In this document: one piece after another, positions 35,242 through 43,749 of the stretch
Numbering within the stretch: position 1 is the stretch's first letter
How the letters are laid out: every line of letters begins with the position of its first letter
Origin: Haladaptatus sp. DYF46
Lineage (GTDB): Archaea; Halobacteriota; Halobacteria; Halobacteriales; Haladaptataceae
Assembly (NCBI RefSeq): GCF_021083305.1
Contig: NZ_JAJFAY010000001.1
Coordinates: 1,798,001-1,862,000 of the forward strand
DNA: 64,000 bases
Direction of reading: 5' to 3'
Translations under genes and position numbers: made by a program
Notes under the pieces: model-generated
What the model saw: only the letters and a program-made list of their open reading frames with translations
Told to the model about the DNA's origin: nothing
Databases searched by the model: none

Positions 35242-35538
35242 ATGAAGGCCAAGCGGGAGTATCGACACCGGCCGGACATCGAGGTCCGGGTACTCGATGC
35301 CCTTGTCGACAGGAGTGAGGACGGAATGACGGTCTTCGAACTGCGGTCGCACGTGGAAGCGGGCATCGACGAACTGGAGGACGCGCTCGCGAACCTGAAG
35401 CGGGACGGTCTCATCGAAGCCGGGATGAAAAACGGGCGGACGCTCATCAGACCCAACGAGCGCGTCGTTCCCGACCCGGAGGAGGAAACCGACGAACCGA
35501 CGTTCGTGGACAAACTCTTCGAGCGCTTGCCGCTGTAG
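35242..35538 (+). CDS. DUF6432 winged-helix protein
   Basis: A 98-residue protein. The core is a winged helix (VLDALVDRSEDGMTVFELRS, then LEDALANLKRDGLIEAGMKNG). It matches a haloarchaeal family I know as DUF6432 (MKAKREYRHRPDIEV start, GRTLIRPNERVVP end). It may bind DNA. ATG 35242 follows family similarity. The YgfZ-like gene follows 42 nt downstream on the same strand. Confidence 0.88.
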   Translation: MKAKREYRHRPDIEVRVLDALVDRSEDGMTVFELRSHVEAGIDELEDALANLKRDGLIEAGMKNGRTLIRPNERVVPDPEEETDEPTFVDKLFERLPL

Positions 35539-35580
35539 CACATCCGACGTTTTTACTCCCCTACGCACCCGACTACGTGT

Positions 35581-36699
35581 ATGAGCCTCGAAGCGCTGCA
35601 CGAAGAGCACGGCGCGACGTTCTGTTCGATCGGCAATCGGCGGGTGCCACGCGACTACGGCCGCCCCGAACGGGCACACCGCGCGGTCAGAAACGGCGTC
35701 GGACTCACGGAGATGCCCTACGGCGTCCTCGTCGTCTCCGGCGACGACCGAATCGAGTACGTCGACAACATCGTCTCGAACAGGGTTCCGAACGAGGATG
35801 GACGAGGGACCTACGCGCTTCTCCTCGACCCGCAGGGGAAGATAGAACTCGACATGTACGTCTACTGTGCGGGCGAGCGACTCCTGCTCTTTCTGCCGCC
35901 CGGAAAAGCGACGCCGCTCGCCGAGGAGTGGCGCGAGAAGGTGTTCATTCAGGACGTGGAGATATCCGTCGCGACGGAACGCTTCGCCGTCTTCGGCGTT
36001 CACGGGCCGTACGCCACCGAGAAGGTCGCGAGCGTGTTGAACGGCGCGAGTACCCCCGACGAGCGACTTTCGTTCATTCGTGGGAAGATGGCGGACGTGG
36101 GCGTGACGGTCGTCCGAACCGACGCACCGACGGGCGAGGAGGGGTACGAAGTGATCTGCACGACTGACGCGACGGCGGACGAAATCGGCCGCGAACGGGC
36201 GAACGTCGAACTCGTCTTCGACGCACTCGTCACGCGAGGGATGAACGCCGCGCCCTTCGGACGGGTGACGTGGGAGTCGCTGACGCTGGAGGCCGGAACG
36301 CCGCTGTTCGAGTTCGAACTGGAAGGCGAGGTACCGAACGTGCTCGGCCTCCGGAACGCCCTCGACTTCGAGAAGGGCTGTTACGTCGGGCAGGAAGTCG
36401 TCTCGCGCGTCGAGAACCGTGGGCAACCGAGTCGTCGACTCGTGGGAGTGCTCCTCGACGCCGTGCCGGAGGAAGGAGCGGCGGTATTCGAGGGGGACGA
36501 AGTCGTCGGCGAAGTCACCCGCGGAATCGACAGTCCGTCGTGCGAACGACCGGTCGCGATGGCGCTGGTCGATTACGACGTGACGATAGGGACTGACCTG
36601 ACCGTCCGCGTCGGTGGCGAGGAAGTCGAAGCGGAAGCGGCGACCCTCCCGCTCGTGGACGGTAGCGACGAGTCCGGGCGCGTTCCGAACTACGACTGA
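35581..36699 (+). CDS. YgfZ/GcvT-like folate-binding aminomethyltransferase family protein
   Basis: A 372-residue GcvT-fold protein. The YgfZ signature K-G-C-Y-x-G-Q-E is present (FEKGCYVGQEVVSRV, about 261-275), and the C-terminal beta-barrel follows. Bacterial and mitochondrial YgfZ/IBA57 proteins use folate to help Fe-S cluster assembly in certain enzymes. Haloarchaeal proteins are often named aminomethyltransferase, but the KGCYxGQE cysteine favours a YgfZ-type role over glycine cleavage. No gcvH or gcvP is nearby. Confidence 0.87.
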   Translation: MSLEALHEEHGATFCSIGNRRVPRDYGRPERAHRAVRNGVGLTEMPYGVLVVSGDDRIEYVDNIVSNRVPNEDGRGTYALLLDPQGKIELDMYVYCAGERLLLFLPPGKATPLAEEWREKVFIQDVEISVATERFAVFGVHGPYATEKVASVLNGASTPDERLSFIRGKMADVGVTVVRTDAPTGEEGYEVICTTDATADEIGRERANVELVFDALVTRGMNAAPFGRVTWESLTLEAGTPLFEFELEGEVPNVLGLRNALDFEKGCYVGQEVVSRVENRGQPSRRLVGVLLDAVPEEGAAVFEGDEVVGEVTRGIDSPSCERPVAMALVDYDVTIGTDLTVRVGGEEVEAEAATLPLVDGSDESGRVPNYD

Positions 36700-36716
36700 G
36701 GTTCTGTCTTTTTAGA

Positions 36717-37553
36717 CTACGTGGACCGCCACCGAATCGCGGTTTGCGGATGGAGCGGATTCGCGCCGACGACGTCGTACGCAACGTGTGAGACGGAAAC
36801 GTCGGGACGTCCTCGGAGGGTCGGGAGGAGGTCGATGTCGAACCCACGAACGTCGGCGTATCGCCGCCGGAGAAGTCCGAGAACCGTGTCCTCGGGATGC
36901 GGACCGCTCTGTTCGAGATGGACGCCGCCAAGGAGTTCGCCTTCCCGTGCGCGGTCCGCCAGTCGGTCGATGACGGGTCCGAGTCCGTCGAGCGTCGTGA
37001 GCGCGCCGCGAGTGAAAACGACGATATCGTCGCGCTCATCGAACAGTTCCCACTCACCGTGAAAGTCGAACGGTTCGACCGAAATTCGCGGGTCGTCCGC
37101 GTTGAGTTCCTGCGAGGCGGTGACGCCGTATTCCGCGATTTCGCCACCGATGACGGTCACACCCGGGAACTCCTCGGCGATGACGCCGAGGTTCGCGCCC
37201 CACCCGCACCCGAGCGCGAGGACGGTTTCGCCGCCGTCGAGGACGGGACCGAGTGCGTCACGGACGACTTCGCGTTCCCGGGCGACCAGTTCGGCGGAAC
37301 TGGCGAGGAACAGGTCCTCCTCGATGGAGATGACGCCGGGGTCCTCGCGGCCCGCGCCGCGGATTTCGAGGACGAACTCCTCGCGGTCGAAGTCCTCCTC
37401 CCGATAGCGATCCAATACCTGTTCATAGATGCCGTCGTACACCGCGATATCGGTGTAGGCTTCGAGGTCACCCGGCGGGTCGCGGGTCGGATCGAGGAGG
37501 TAGCCCGTCCAATCGGAGCGGTGCGGCAGTCGGTCGAGTGGGAAGGGTTCCAT
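36717..37553 (-). CDS. Class I SAM-dependent methyltransferase
   Basis: A 278-residue protein. Motif I is [14 protein letters not shown], followed by [14 protein letters not shown] as the acidic-strand region. Flanking N- and C-terminal extensions (about 90 residues each) give specificity but are not recognised. The substrate is unknown. Divergent from thi4 across 125 nt, a region that contains a hairpin. Confidence 0.82.
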   Translation of the reverse strand: MEPFPLDRLPHRSDWTGYLLDPTRDPPGDLEAYTDIAVYDGIYEQVLDRYREEDFDREEFVLEIRGAGREDPGVISIEEDLFLASSAELVAREREVVRDALGPVLDGGETVLALGCGWGANLGVIAEEFPGVTVIGGEIAEYGVTASQELNADDPRISVEPFDFHGEWELFDERDDIVVFTRGALTTLDGLGPVIDRLADRAREGELLGGVHLEQSGPHPEDTVLGLLRRRYADVRGFDIDLLPTLRGRPDVSVSHVAYDVVGANPLHPQTAIRWRST

Positions 37554-37608
37554 CGGACCTGTATCCAAAGAGCGGCCGGTCGAAAAAGTTTCGATTTTCG
37601 AACCAGTT

Positions 37609-37637
37609 CCGGTTTCGCCGTCGGGGGCTGAAACCGG
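37609..37637. promoter_or_regulatory. Hairpin in the thi4 upstream region
   Basis: CCGGTTTC (37609-37616) pairs perfectly with GAAACCGG (37630-37637) over 13 nt. It lies about 42 nt upstream of ATG 37679, where a regulator such as ThiR could bind. No THI-box (TPP riboswitch) consensus is seen. The match to a ThiR operator is untested. Confidence 0.4.
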
Positions 37638-37678
37638 GGGAAACCTTTTTCAACAACTTGGTGGTATTACTGAGTGAT

Positions 37679-38605
37679 ATGCAAGCATTCGATGGCTTTG
37701 CGGACGTGAGTGAAGCGGAAGTCACACGAGCGATCGGAACCGCGTGGAGCGACGAGTTCACCGAGTTCTCGGAAACGGAGGTCATCATCGTCGGCGGTGG
37801 CCCGTCCGGGTTGGTCGCGGCGAAGGAACTCGCCGAACGCGGCGTCGACACGATGGTCGTGGAGAAGAACAACTACCTCGGCGGCGGGTTCTGGCTCGGC
37901 GGCTTTCTGATGAACAAGGTAACGGTCCGCGACCCGTCACAGGACGTGTTGGACGAACTCGGCGTCCCCTACGAGGAGTCGGACGAGGCCGACGGCCTGT
38001 ACGTCGCGAACGGACCGCATGCCTGTTCCGCGCTCATCGAATCGGCCTGTGCGGCGGGCGCGAAGATGCAGAACATGACCGAGTTCACCGACGTCGTGGT
38101 CCGCGAGGGCCACCGCGTCGGCGGCATCGTCATGAACTGGACGCCCGTCCACGCCCTCCCGCGGGAACTCACCTGCGTGGACCCCATCGCGGTCGAATCC
38201 GACCTCGTCATCGACGCCACGGGGCACGAAGCGGTCGTCGTCTCGAAACTCCAAGAGCGCGGCGTCCTCGACGCCCCCGGCCTCAGCCACGCCAAAGAAC
38301 ACAACACCGGCATGGACAAGTCGGGCGAAGGCGAGTACGGCGCGCCCGGCCACGATTCGCCCGGTCACGACTCCATGTGGGTCGCAAAGAGCGAGGACGA
38401 GGTGGTCGAACACGCGGGCAAAGTTCACGACGGCCTCGTCTCGACCGGCCTCGCCACCGCGACCACTTACGGTCTCACCCGAATGGGACCGACCTTCGGC
38501 GCGATGTTGCTCTCCGGTAAGCGCGCCGCACAGGTCGTGCTTGACGAGTTGGAAGTCGGCGGAACGGTGGAGATGGTCGGAAGTCCGTCGCCAGCGGACG
38601 ACTGA
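37679..38605 (+). CDS. thi4: Thiazole synthase Thi4 (thiamine biosynthesis), Cys-type
   Basis: A 308-residue Thi4. The FAD/NAD-type Rossmann motif is [16 protein letters not shown] (36-51). [13 protein letters not shown] and [20 protein letters not shown] follow, with Cys166 in LTCVDP. Yeast and Haloferax Thi4 use this cysteine as the sulfur donor in a single-turnover reaction; methanogen enzymes have His and use sulfide. [16 protein letters not shown] residues ([19 protein letters not shown]) close the active site. ATG 37679 is chosen over ATG 37538 by homology. The likely regulator ThiR is encoded at 43746-44645. Confidence 0.95.
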   Translation: MQAFDGFADVSEAEVTRAIGTAWSDEFTEFSETEVIIVGGGPSGLVAAKELAERGVDTMVVEKNNYLGGGFWLGGFLMNKVTVRDPSQDVLDELGVPYEESDEADGLYVANGPHACSALIESACAAGAKMQNMTEFTDVVVREGHRVGGIVMNWTPVHALPRELTCVDPIAVESDLVIDATGHEAVVVSKLQERGVLDAPGLSHAKEHNTGMDKSGEGEYGAPGHDSPGHDSMWVAKSEDEVVEHAGKVHDGLVSTGLATATTYGLTRMGPTFGAMLLSGKRAAQVVLDELEVGGTVEMVGSPSPADD

Positions 38606-38666
38606 ACGACAAATAGGAACGGGTTACAGACGAACCCCGGAGGTCAGAGATGGCCGATTCACACCG

Positions 38667-39896
38667 TCACTGTGCTTCTACCTTTCCGTTTATGATGTCG
38701 GCGACGCGCTGACGGTCGAACAGCCGTTCGTCCTCGGGAAGTTCCGGGTACGGGCCGTTGGTATATTTCGACCACTCACCGAACTGGTCGGGGTACAGCT
38801 GTTTCGCGGTCATCTCCAACTGGAAGAGGTTGAGGATTGGTCCCTGATAACGTGCTCCCTGCGCGTAGACGCGGTCATTCTCGACGGCGGGAATCCTGCT
38901 CCCGACGGAATCGTCTTCGAGGGACGTTCGGATGTTCGTCACGTCGGTATCGGGATGCATACCGCCGAGAACGAGGATGACATCCGGGTCGGCTTGCAGT
39001 ATCGCCTCCAAGTCCACCTGCGTTCCGGAGGAGACATCGCGCTCAAACGCACCGGTCGGCTTGAAGGGACGTACGTGGGCCGTGAGGAATCCGGGGGCGT
39101 CCACGTTGTAGACGTACGGGGCGGACGGGTCGGTGAACCCGCCCATGACTACGGACGGACGTTCGGATTTCGGCGGGAGGTTCGCCTCGATAGTGTCGAG
39201 CATGTCGTTGTGAATTGACGCGAGCGCATCGTAACGGTCCTCGGCTCGGAAGACCTTCGAGACTTTCTCGAACTGCTCCCAGAGGGAGTAGTACTCGTAG
39301 TCGTCGGCGTAGGCCGCCGGCGGTTTCGTGTGGCGGTCGCTGAACTGGTTGCCGAACCACGGGGAGATGTTGTTCCGAATCTCCTTTATATCATTCATGT
39401 CCCAGCTGTCGAGGGCGAGTACGCTGGCTGGGTCCGTGAGGTGAACGTCGCTGTCGAGTTGGTAGAGTTTCTCCTTGTTCGGCTCCCACGATGAGTAGAG
39501 ACCCGACCAGTCGAGGGAGATGCCGGGGAGTCGCGGCGTGAACTGGTTCCAGAGCGCGTCGTAGTAGTCCGGCGCGTGCATCGCGTTCACGTCGTTTCCC
39601 CGACCAAGTGCGAACGCCATCCCCGCGAGATGCGTGAGTCGCGTGAAGATGGTCTTCGGAACCTCTTCGAACGTGACCTCACCCATCGGCGACATCGATA
39701 CCGAGTAGCTCCCGTCCTCAGCCGTCGCCCCGGATGTGGACGTCACCGTCGAGTCGGACGTCGTCGATGAATCCGTCTCGGTTCCAGCGCTGTCGCTCGA
39801 ACAACCAGCGAGGAAACCGCCGAGGACTATCGTTCCGCCGTACTTCACGTAGTTTCGTCGCGTTGGTCCGTCATTGCCCGTAGCGTCCGATGGCAT
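38667..39896 (-). CDS. Tat-exported lipoprotein, ABC transporter substrate-binding protein (iron-siderophore/B12 type)
   Basis: A 409-residue class III (BtuF/FepB) binding protein. The N-terminus is a Tat lipoprotein signal (TRRNYVKYGGTIVLGGFLAGC) with lipobox Cys32, then a Ser/Thr-rich linker. Central parts include FEEVPKTIFTRLTHLAGMAFA and LQADPDVILVLGGMHPD. No permease or ATPase gene is adjacent, so it works with a remote transporter. Two palindromic DtxR-type boxes flank its TATA box, so iron-dependent repression is likely. The start is leaderless by TATA spacing. Confidence 0.9.
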   Translation of the reverse strand: MPSDATGNDGPTRRNYVKYGGTIVLGGFLAGCSSDSAGTETDSSTTSDSTVTSTSGATAEDGSYSVSMSPMGEVTFEEVPKTIFTRLTHLAGMAFALGRGNDVNAMHAPDYYDALWNQFTPRLPGISLDWSGLYSSWEPNKEKLYQLDSDVHLTDPASVLALDSWDMNDIKEIRNNISPWFGNQFSDRHTKPPAAYADDYEYYSLWEQFEKVSKVFRAEDRYDALASIHNDMLDTIEANLPPKSERPSVVMGGFTDPSAPYVYNVDAPGFLTAHVRPFKPTGAFERDVSSGTQVDLEAILQADPDVILVLGGMHPDTDVTNIRTSLEDDSVGSRIPAVENDRVYAQGARYQGPILNLFQLEMTAKQLYPDQFGEWSKYTNGPYPELPEDERLFDRQRVADIINGKVEAQ

Positions 39897-39901
39897 GAGA
39901 A

Positions 39902-39915
39902 TTAGGCTGGCCTAA
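39902..39915. promoter_or_regulatory. DtxR-family (Idr/SirR-type) iron operator, box 1
   Basis: TTAGGCTGGCCTAA, an almost perfect palindrome matching the TTAGG...CCTAA form of DtxR-family sites. It lies between the TATA box and the predicted transcription start of the binding-protein gene, so occupancy would block the promoter. Confidence 0.75.
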
Positions 39916-39926
39916 AAGTATAAAAC
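39916..39926 (-). promoter_or_regulatory. TATA box of the binding-protein gene
   Basis: Minus-strand TTTTATAC occupies about 39917-39925, some 25 nt before ATG 39896, implying a leaderless mRNA. It is sandwiched between the two DtxR-type boxes. Confidence 0.65.
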
Positions 39927-39937
39927 GCTTCCGAGAT

Positions 39938-39951
39938 TTAGCCAGACCTAA
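39938..39951. promoter_or_regulatory. DtxR-family (Idr/SirR-type) iron operator, box 2
   Basis: TTAGCCAGACCTAA, a degenerate copy of box 1 with the same TTAG...CTAA ends, 36 bp away (about 3.4 helical turns) on the far side of the TATA box. Confidence 0.6.
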
Positions 39952-40069
39952 AACTTGTCTCCTTACAAAGGTCGAACGGGCGATTGCGTCGGTCGGATAT
40001 GGGTCGAAAAGCAGGACTACGGACGAGAAGCGAAACACGGCGGGTGCTCGACGAGGAATACGATTCCGA

Positions 40070-40753
40070 TTACGGTTCCGCCACTCGTCCACCCGTAATC
40101 CGCACCACGCCCAGCGCGTGCCCGCTATCCTGAACATCGACTGTCCCCGCCGACAGCGCCCGCCGCGACTCCGCGATTCGTTCGTCCAGCACGTACCACG
40201 GCGGTTTCTCGAACCCGCTCGTTCCGCCGGGCGTCGAGGCGAGCACGAGGCCGCGGAAGGCCTGATTCACCGGCCACGAGTAGGGGCGCGAACTCTGTCC
40301 GGCGTCAAGCAACGCGAGGTGTCCGCCGGGACGGATACCGTCAAGCCAGCGATTGACCGTTGCGTACGGGTCGCCCAGCATCCCGACGACGAAGGTGGCG
40401 AGAAGCCCATCGACATCCTCACGGAGCGAGAACGTGGCCGCGTCGGCCTGTACGAGGTGAACGTTGTCCCAACCCTCTCGTTCGACCCTGTCCCGTGCTT
40501 GTTCGATCATTCCGCGGGTAAAATCGACGCCGACGACCCTGCCCTCGGGACCGACGCGATTCCGGAGGTGTGGGAAGTTGGCCCCGGTTCCACACCCCAT
40601 CTCGACCACGGTATCGCCGGGCGAGAGGTGGAGTTCATCGGCGACCCGACCCCGGAGGCGGGAGAGTCCGGGGGTCGCCACTGCGAGCAGGTCGTAGAGT
40701 CGCGCCCAGCGTCCGTAGAACTGTTGGGCGGCGGACGGTCCGGTCCGTGACAT
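40070..40753 (-). CDS. Class I SAM-dependent methyltransferase (UbiE-like)
   Basis: A 227-residue enzyme. Motif I is VVEMGCGTGANFPHL; the acidic strand is VVGVDFTRGMIEQA; then VHLVQADAATFSLREDVDG. FYGRWARLYDLLAVATPG at the N-terminus is typical of Ubie/Coq5-like lipid or quinone methyltransferases. The region after motif III (HLALLDAGQSSRPYSWPVNQ) supports a lipophilic substrate, by inference. ATG 40753 is chosen by family start. Divergent from the multicopper oxidase gene. Confidence 0.88.
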   Translation of the reverse strand: MSRTGPSAAQQFYGRWARLYDLLAVATPGLSRLRGRVADELHLSPGDTVVEMGCGTGANFPHLRNRVGPEGRVVGVDFTRGMIEQARDRVEREGWDNVHLVQADAATFSLREDVDGLLATFVVGMLGDPYATVNRWLDGIRPGGHLALLDAGQSSRPYSWPVNQAFRGLVLASTPGGTSGFEKPPWYVLDERIAESRRALSAGTVDVQDSGHALGVVRITGGRVAEP

Positions 40754-40892
40754 GGTTCTCCGTACGACGAACCCGAACAAAAGGAACCGGGTCGTTTCGT
40801 CCGCGTCGTTCCCAGCTTCCGAGAACAACTCTCACGCGGTGAGAACCACCTTCCAGTCATATCACGTTCGTCCTCGAAGCTAAACATGTACT

Positions 40893-42032
40893 ATGAGGTC
40901 ACAGATTGGCGCACCCGGAACGGGCATCTCGCGGCGTGATTTCGTCAAAGCGACCGGTACCGTCGGCGTCGTCTCCACCGCCGGATGTGCGGCACCGTCA
41001 CGACCGGACCGACAGGACGGCGTCGCCGCGGCGAACGGGAACGCCGCACTCCCGACGACGAGCGCGCCGCAGGTCGTCGATTTGGACGCGCTCGGTCACG
41101 AGGTGACGATGCGAACGGTCTCCGCCCGGCACGAGGCCCACCCGCTCGAAAGCATGGGCGGTCCGGTGACGCTCCCGAACGTGTGGGCGTTTCAGGCCAA
41201 CGACTTGCCGCCGAGCGTCCCCGGACCCGTCCTCCGAACGACGGAGGGGAACGAACTGAAGATAACGCTCGACAACACGAACATGAAGAACCCCCACACG
41301 TTGCACTTTCACGGTGTCAGAAAGACGTGGGAAAACGACGGCGTGCCGACGACGACGGGAATCACCGCCGCGCCGGGGGAGAAACACACGTACACCATCT
41401 CGGCGAACGTTCCCGGCACTCACCTCTATCACTGTCACTTCCAGACGCCGATGCACATGGAGATGGGGATGTTCGGCATCCTTCGCGTCGACCCGGAGGG
41501 ATACGAAGAGGCCGACAAGGAGTACTTCGCGACCGTCCGGGAGTGGGATTCGCGACTCTCGCGCGCGTACGCCGGCGAGGACGCGACCTTCGACCTCACG
41601 AACCGTCGCCCCGACGTGTTCACCGTCAACGGAAAGAGCGCGCCGCGGACCCTTCACCCCGAAGACGGGACGCCGTTCATCGTGGAGTCGGGTGACACCG
41701 TCCGGATTCACTTCGTCAACGGCGGATTCATGTCGCACCCGCTTCACATCCACAACCACCGGTTCCGCATCGTCGAAAAGGACGGCGCGGACTATCCCGA
41801 GGCGATGGGGTTCCCGCAGGACGTGGTGAACGTCTCACCGGCGGAACGCTACACCATCGAGTTCGAGGCGGACGCGGACCCCGGCATCTACCTCATGCAC
41901 TGCCACAAGGTCGACCACGTCAGAAACGGGGCTTCCTACCCCGGAGGGATGCTCTCGGCGGTCGTTTACAAGGAAGCGATGGACACCGAGATCTTCGCCA
42001 ACCTGATGGAGTATTCGGGGTACGAGGGGTGA
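40893..42032 (+). CDS. Two-domain multicopper oxidase, Tat-exported
   Basis: A 379-residue cupredoxin oxidase. A Tat signal (SRRDFVKATGTVGVVSTAGC) ends in a possible lipobox Cys32. Domain 1 has copper motifs HTLHFHG (His138, His140) and LYHCHFQTPMHMEMGMFG (His180, Cys181, His182, His188). Domain 2 has HPLHIHNH (His282, His285, His287) and LMHCHKVDH (His336, Cys337, His338, His342). An HCH motif in each domain suggests type 1 copper in both, the two-domain laccase layout. Copper nitrite reductase is a relative, but the pattern differs. The halocyanin gene follows after 4 nt. Confidence 0.9.
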   Translation: MRSQIGAPGTGISRRDFVKATGTVGVVSTAGCAAPSRPDRQDGVAAANGNAALPTTSAPQVVDLDALGHEVTMRTVSARHEAHPLESMGGPVTLPNVWAFQANDLPPSVPGPVLRTTEGNELKITLDNTNMKNPHTLHFHGVRKTWENDGVPTTTGITAAPGEKHTYTISANVPGTHLYHCHFQTPMHMEMGMFGILRVDPEGYEEADKEYFATVREWDSRLSRAYAGEDATFDLTNRRPDVFTVNGKSAPRTLHPEDGTPFIVESGDTVRIHFVNGGFMSHPLHIHNHRFRIVEKDGADYPEAMGFPQDVVNVSPAERYTIEFEADADPGIYLMHCHKVDHVRNGASYPGGMLSAVVYKEAMDTEIFANLMEYSGYEG

Positions 42033-42036
42033 ACCG

Positions 42037-42966
42037 ATGACGGGCATAGCACGTCGGGATGTACTCCGCGGTGGCGCGGGTATCGTGGCGCTCTCGTCCC
42101 TGCCGCCGGTGGCCGGGGAGTCACCGACGGTCGTGGACGAGACCGGCACGGAAGAGGTCACCGTCGTGGTCGGTGCCGAGGGCAACGGCGGAACCTACGC
42201 GTTCGGCCCCGCCGCCGTCAGAATCGACCCCGGAACGACCGTCGTCTGGGAGTGGTCGGGCGACGGCGGAATGCACAACGTCGTCGCGGAGGACGGGTCG
42301 TTCGAGAGCGATCTTCTGGAGAAGGCCGGGGCGACGTTCACCCGGACGTTCGAGACGGACGGAGCGATCAACTACTACTGCGAACCGCACCGTGCGATGG
42401 GGATGGAGGGAATGGTCCTCGTCGGGGATGCCGCGCTCCCCGGAGCGACGGGCGAAAACGGGGCGGAGACTACCTACGACGGGTGGTTCGATGGCGTCGA
42501 TACCTTCGACGGAACGACCGATTTGACCGGAGAGGATGCCGTCACGGTCGATGTCGGCGTCGAGGGCAACGGCGGTCCGTACGGATTCGATCCGGCGGCG
42601 ATTCGTATCGACCCCGGGACGACCGTGACGTGGCGGTGGACCGGAAACGGTATCCACAACGTCGTCGCGGAGGACGGGTCGTTTGCGAGCGATCTGTTCG
42701 GTGATTCGAGCGCGACCTTCACCCACACGTTCCGCGGTGGCGGTATCACGAAGTACGTCTGTGAACCGCATCTCGGGATGGGAATGAAGGGTGCGGTCGT
42801 CGTGGACGGACCGACGGACGCGGCCGCGGGTATCTCTCCGGGTGAGCTCGCACTCGGCGGTAGTTTCGCGACCGCGCTCCTCTCTCCCATCGCGTTCGCG
42901 CTCTTCCTTTCGTCGCGAAAAGAGGGACCGTCGTCAACCGAGCCACAAGTCAGGAATCACTCATAG
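42037..42966 (+). CDS. Double-domain halocyanin (blue copper protein), Tat-exported and C-terminally anchored
   Basis: A 309-residue protein with an N-terminal Tat-like signal (ARRDVLRGGAGIVALSS). It has two halocyanin/plastocyanin domains: domain 1 ligands His80, Cys115, His118, Met121/123 (YYCEPHRAMGM); domain 2 ligands His207, Cys242, His245, Met248/250 (YVCEPHLGMGM). A halocyanin-type linker (YDGWFDGVDTFDGTTDLTG) joins them. A C-terminal helix (about 273-293) anchors it. It lies 4 nt after the multicopper oxidase gene, so it is likely its electron donor or acceptor on the outer face. Confidence 0.93.
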   Translation: MTGIARRDVLRGGAGIVALSSLPPVAGESPTVVDETGTEEVTVVVGAEGNGGTYAFGPAAVRIDPGTTVVWEWSGDGGMHNVVAEDGSFESDLLEKAGATFTRTFETDGAINYYCEPHRAMGMEGMVLVGDAALPGATGENGAETTYDGWFDGVDTFDGTTDLTGEDAVTVDVGVEGNGGPYGFDPAAIRIDPGTTVTWRWTGNGIHNVVAEDGSFASDLFGDSSATFTHTFRGGGITKYVCEPHLGMGMKGAVVVDGPTDAAAGISPGELALGGSFATALLSPIAFALFLSSRKEGPSSTEPQVRNHS

Positions 42967-43000
42967 CGCTAAAGTCCCCTCACGTCGCAATTTATGCCAC

Positions 43001-43243
43001 ATGACGATTGCCCTGACCGAAGACGATGAGGGGAAACGGGTCATCGAATCGGATGGGTCGGACGTCGGAATGGTCACGGAGGTACGCCATGGGACGGCAC
43101 ACGTCGGAGCCGAACCGGACGTCGTCGAGACGTTGCAGACGGAGTTGGACGCGGGAGGGAGCGACGAGAACACGTACGCGGTTTCGGAGGAGGACGTCGA
43201 GCGAATCGACGACGAAACTGTCGTTCTCCGGACGCGCGACTGA
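43001..43243 (+). CDS. Small PRC-barrel-like protein
   Basis: An 80-residue acidic protein. The run EGKRVIESDGSDVGMVTEVR, then a beta-rich tail (ENTYAVSEEDVERIDDETVVL), resembles haloarchaeal PRC-barrel domain proteins (tentative). A TATA-like TTTATG lies 10 nt upstream only, so transcription may come from the halocyanin operon (34-nt gap). Function unknown. Confidence 0.78.
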   Translation: MTIALTEDDEGKRVIESDGSDVGMVTEVRHGTAHVGAEPDVVETLQTELDAGGSDENTYAVSEEDVERIDDETVVLRTRD

Positions 43244-43413
43244 GCGGACAGTTTCGAAGAAAAATTACCTCGTGTACCCCTACCCGAGGTAACTGAAGAG
43301 TGCGACCGGATCGGTATATACTTTGTGTGTGCCAATTCGACCGTTGGACATAAACGACTCGCACAAGCAGGCATGAGGCAAACCAAATGAGACAACGAAC
43401 AACCAACCGAAAC

Positions 43414-43749
43414 ATGAACCACCTGCCAGACACCGAAGACATTCCCGCCGGATGGGAACAAACACCCGTCAGAGGGGATGAGATCGAACTCCAGCACGAG
43501 GACGGAAACATCTCGGTAAAGGCAGTGAGGGCGTCGATAGCCGACGAGTGGGAACTTGAACTGGAGGACAGCATCGGCAACAGATACACGACGATTCGAC
43601 CGGTGGGTCGCGTCGCGACGCGTGACCGCGCCGTCCCGGCGCTGCTCTCGTTCGCGAGAGCGGTCAACGACCTTCGGCGCGAACGCGACGACGTGTTGCC
43701 GGACGACATCGTTCGGGAAGTCCAACGCAGCGAGCGGGTCCCGGTTTAG
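43414..43749 (+). CDS. Hypothetical haloarchaeal protein
   Basis: A 111-residue acidic protein. The N-terminal half looks like a beta domain (WEQTPVRGDEIELQHEDGNI, then ELELEDSIGNRYTTIRPVGR) and the C-terminal half is helical. I do not recognise it. ATG 43387 is an alternative start adding 9 basic residues. A strong TATA (GGTATATACTT, about 43313-43323) would give a leader of about 70 nt. The stop overlaps the convergent thiR stop by 4 nt. Confidence 0.72.
   Translation: MNHLPDTEDIPAGWEQTPVRGDEIELQHEDGNISVKAVRASIADEWELELEDSIGNRYTTIRPVGRVATRDRAVPALLSFARAVNDLRRERDDVLPDDIVREVQRSERVPV

Noticed and set aside
37569..37678. TPP riboswitch upstream of thi4
   Set aside because: No CUGAGA element or other THI-box core was found. 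Only a simple hairpin is present, and a protein regulator (ThiR) is nearby.
40893..42032. Copper nitrite reductase (NirK) assignment
   Set aside because: The domain 2 motifs HPLHIHNH and LMHCHKVDH are laccase-like, and no denitrification genes are nearby. A general two-domain multicopper oxidase fits better.
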